From NCBI GenBank assembly GCA_030018855.1, contig JASEHG010000122.1, positions 1-6,137 on the forward strand: DNA of 6,137 bases, in the 5' to 3' direction. The DNA is from Candidatus Brocadiaceae bacterium. GTDB taxonomy: Bacteria; Planctomycetota; Brocadiia; Brocadiales; Bathyanammoxibiaceae. The position numbers were made by a program, and so were the translations under genes. The notes beneath the pieces are model-generated. The model made no database searches, was not told the origin of the DNA, and was given only the letters and a program-made list of their open reading frames with translations. This document shows, piece by piece, positions 5,212 through 6,137 of the stretch; the stretch's first letter is position 1, and each line of letters opens with the position of its first letter.

Positions 5212-5230
5212 GGCAGGGTTTACCCCTGCC
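5212..5230. repeat. Inverted repeat GGCAGGG / CCCTGCC
   Basis: Arms GGCAGGG (5212-5218) and CCCTGCC (5224-5230) with a 5-base loop. It lies 28 bases left of a second, similar inverted repeat and shares its GGCAG core, so the two look like diverged members of one family. Confidence 0.65.
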
Positions 5231-5258
5231 CGACCTTACTTACAAAGGGAATCTTTGT

Positions 5259-5283
5259 AGGGGCAGGTTTCAAATCTGCCCCT
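5259..5283. repeat. Inverted repeat AGGGGCAG / CTGCCCCT, GTAGGGGC family
   Basis: Arms 5259-5266 and 5276-5283 are perfect 8-bp complements. The left flank reads GTAGGGGCAG, sharing GTAGGGGC with 380-389 and 5426-5433. The centre TTTCAAA is itself nearly symmetric. No terminator-like T-run follows. Confidence 0.75.
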
Positions 5284-5425
5284 GCATTCTTTATCCTTTA
5301 CAAAGCAACAGGGGGTTGTTAAAATCCCTGAAAATTCCCCTCCTGCTAAAGGCCTGGATGCTGATTATGAGCTGGACGTCTTCTATTTTTGCCTGCGGTA
5401 CTACCACACTGTTATTTTCCAATTG

Positions 5426-5453
5426 GTAGGGGCGTATTGCAATACGCCCCTAC
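5426..5453. repeat. Perfect 28-base palindrome, GTAGGGGC family
   Basis: GTAGGGGCGTATTG (5426-5439) is followed directly by its exact reverse complement (5440-5453), with no loop base. It shares GTAGGGGCG and CGCCCCTAC with the outer arms at 380-418 but has a different centre. It lies 64 bases before the nitroreductase start. Confidence 0.9.
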
Positions 5454-5504
5454 TAATATTCCGTATAACGGCCTCTTTGTTCACAAGTCCACTTCAGATG
5501 GAAA

Positions 5505-5509
5505 GGGAG
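5505..5509 (+). promoter_or_regulatory. Ribosome binding site GGGAG deciding the nitroreductase start
   Basis: GGGAG lies 8 bases before the ATG at 5518. The frame is open further upstream to an ATG at 5389, but that extension would translate through the 28-base palindrome and has no ribosome site, so 5518 is preferred. Confidence 0.75.
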
Positions 5510-5517
5510 TAAAGTCC

Positions 5518-6033
5518 ATGCATGTCTTGCAAGTCATAAAAGAAAGGCGGAGTATCAGGCATTTCTTGAATAAACCTATCCCTAAGGAGATGATAGACCA
5601 GCTCATAGATTCTCTCATCTGGGCCCCAAGCGCCGGGAACCTGCAGAGCCGCCAGTTCTATTTTATTTATAATAGGGGCATAAAGGAACGGCTGGTAAAG
5701 GCCGCCTGGGGGCAGAGTTTCATCGCCGAGGCCCCCCTGGCAATAGTCTGCTGTGCCGACCTGAGGATAGGCACCCATTACGGCAGCCGCGGCAAGGAAC
5801 TCTACACCCTCCAGGACGTGGCCGCCAGCGCAGAGAACCTCCTCCTCGTGGCCCACGAAATGGGCCTCGCCACCGTCTGGGTAGGGGCCTTTGAGGAAGA
5901 GGGGATTAACGAGGTACTTAACCTTCCGGGCCACCTCCGTCCCGTGGTCATCATCCCCGTAGGCTACCCCGCCGAACACCCCTCGGCACCCAGGAGGGTG
6001 TCCAGGGAGAAGGCTGTGATTTTTATAGAATGA
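5518..6033 (+). CDS. Nitroreductase-family FMN oxidoreductase
   Basis: A 171-residue protein of the nitroreductase-like flavin fold. Visible signatures: the N-terminal FMN-phosphate motif ERRSIRHF (9-16), APSAGNLQSRQFYFI (36-50), LQDVAASAENLLLVAHEMGLATVWVGAF (98-125, the family's central helix and strand), and a C-terminal RPVVIIPVGYP (141-151). Family members reduce nitro groups, quinones, flavins or other acceptors with NAD(P)H, and some act in cofactor metabolism; the true substrate cannot be read from the sequence. It is short, as in the compact subgroup, and has no signal peptide. It is transcribed away from gap. No clear promoter is seen. The second half is richer in C-ending codons than the first 40 codons, a mild feature that need not mean transfer. 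Family membership is firm; a specific name is not justified. Confidence 0.9.
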   Translation: MHVLQVIKERRSIRHFLNKPIPKEMIDQLIDSLIWAPSAGNLQSRQFYFIYNRGIKERLVKAAWGQSFIAEAPLAIVCCADLRIGTHYGSRGKELYTLQDVAASAENLLLVAHEMGLATVWVGAFEEEGINEVLNLPGHLRPVVIIPVGYPAEHPSAPRRVSREKAVIFIE

Positions 6034-6137
6034 GACCTATGAAAAATCCCACATACCTGTCCCACCAGAGGCGGATTTTCAACATTCTGAGGGTCAGTTA
6101 GACTATGGACTCTAGACTATAGACTTTGGACTTTCTT
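6034..6137. other. Non-coding right end of the window
   Basis: No gene is seen. AAAATCC (6043-6049) and GGATTTT (6073-6079) are complementary but 23 bases apart, too weak to call a terminator. The end is occupied by a 7-base tandem repeat, described separately. Confidence 0.5.
6101..6135. repeat. 7-base tandem repeat, five units of GACTNTR type
   Basis: Five adjoining 7-mers read GACTATG, GACTCTA, GACTATA, GACTTTG, GACTTTC. Each begins GACT and differs mainly at positions 5 and 7. The array ends two bases before the window edge and may continue beyond it. Confidence 0.8.

Larger units (their letters stand above)
5193..5517. other. Divergent intergenic region between gap and the nitroreductase gene
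   Basis: Outside the gap promoter this stretch holds three palindromes (5212-5230, 5259-5283, 5426-5453) and no convincing gene. On the minus strand, 5406-5290 is open for 38 codons (VVVPQAKIEDVQLIIS and on), but it has no ribosome site and no recognised domain, so it is more likely repeat-derived than a gene. No tRNA or other known RNA is evident. The nitroreductase ribosome site is at the right edge. Confidence 0.6.

Noticed and set aside
5290..5406. A 38-codon minus-strand peptide in the gap-nitroreductase interval
   Set aside because: No ribosome site and no family resemblance; the region looks like repeat debris.
5212..5453. CRISPR array
   Set aside because: The repeats are palindromes of differing sequence with unequal spacing, not identical direct repeats with uniform spacers.
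5464..5469. TATAAC as the -10 box of the nitroreductase gene
   Set aside because: No acceptable -35 lies 16-18 bases upstream; the nearest TTGCAA is at 21 bases and is inside the perfect palindrome.
5389..5517. N-terminal extension of the nitroreductase from an ATG at 5389
   Set aside because: It would translate the palindromic repeat, adds 43 residues before the usual N-terminal motif, and lacks a ribosome site, unlike 5518.
5494..5979. A 161-codon minus-strand open frame
   Set aside because: Antisense to the nitroreductase gene, whose family motifs are clear.

Overview
The window is a compact bacterial gene cluster of about 6.1 kb. Six genes lie on the minus strand, and one divergent gene lies on the plus strand at the right end. 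Read 5'->3' on the minus strand the order is gap (GAPDH, 5087-4086), pgk (4073-2841), rpe (2759-2040), accD (2039-1095), a hemerythrin-like HHE protein with a long Gly-His tail (1027-428), and an exported thioredoxin-fold protein (351 to the window edge). To the right, a nitroreductase-family gene (5518-6033, +) is separated from gap by 430 bases rich in short palindromes. A good sigma70-type promoter (TTGACA, 16 bases, TAAAAT) sits upstream of gap and could drive the whole minus-strand series.

The main discovery is the last minus-strand gene. Its frame is interrupted by one TGA at codon 53. That TGA stands exactly where the first Cys of a thioredoxin CxxC motif belongs, giving U-G-G-C. The frame is open on both sides, the downstream part carries the thioredoxin cis-Pro motif, a strong Shine-Dalgarno precedes the ATG, and a hairpin with the geometry of a bacterial SECIS follows the TGA. 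It is best read as an undeclared selenoprotein. An ordinary gene caller would miss it or cut it at 52 residues. TGA is the normal stop of pgk, accD and the nitroreductase gene here, so global recoding is not the explanation.

The cluster joins lower glycolysis or the Calvin cycle (gap, pgk), the pentose-phosphate epimerase (rpe) and the carboxyltransferase beta subunit of acetyl-CoA carboxylase (accD). These are followed by two probable oxygen-, metal- or redox-related proteins. The original operon looks very tight: gap-pgk is 12 bases and rpe-accD is 0 bases (TAA directly followed by ATG). Each of the three wider gaps (pgk-rpe, accD-hhe, hhe-thioredoxin) contains a palindromic repeat. At accD-hhe a 35-base direct duplication flanks such a repeat, and it suggests accD once ended directly against the hhe ATG, like the rpe-accD junction.

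Organism: a bacterium of moderate GC with Shine-Dalgarno starts, probable selenocysteine decoding and many short palindromic intergenic repeats of the GTAGGGGC type. This would suit uncultured anaerobic or microaerophilic lineages such as Planctomycetota, Desulfobacterota or Chloroflexota, but I cannot place it from the sequence alone.
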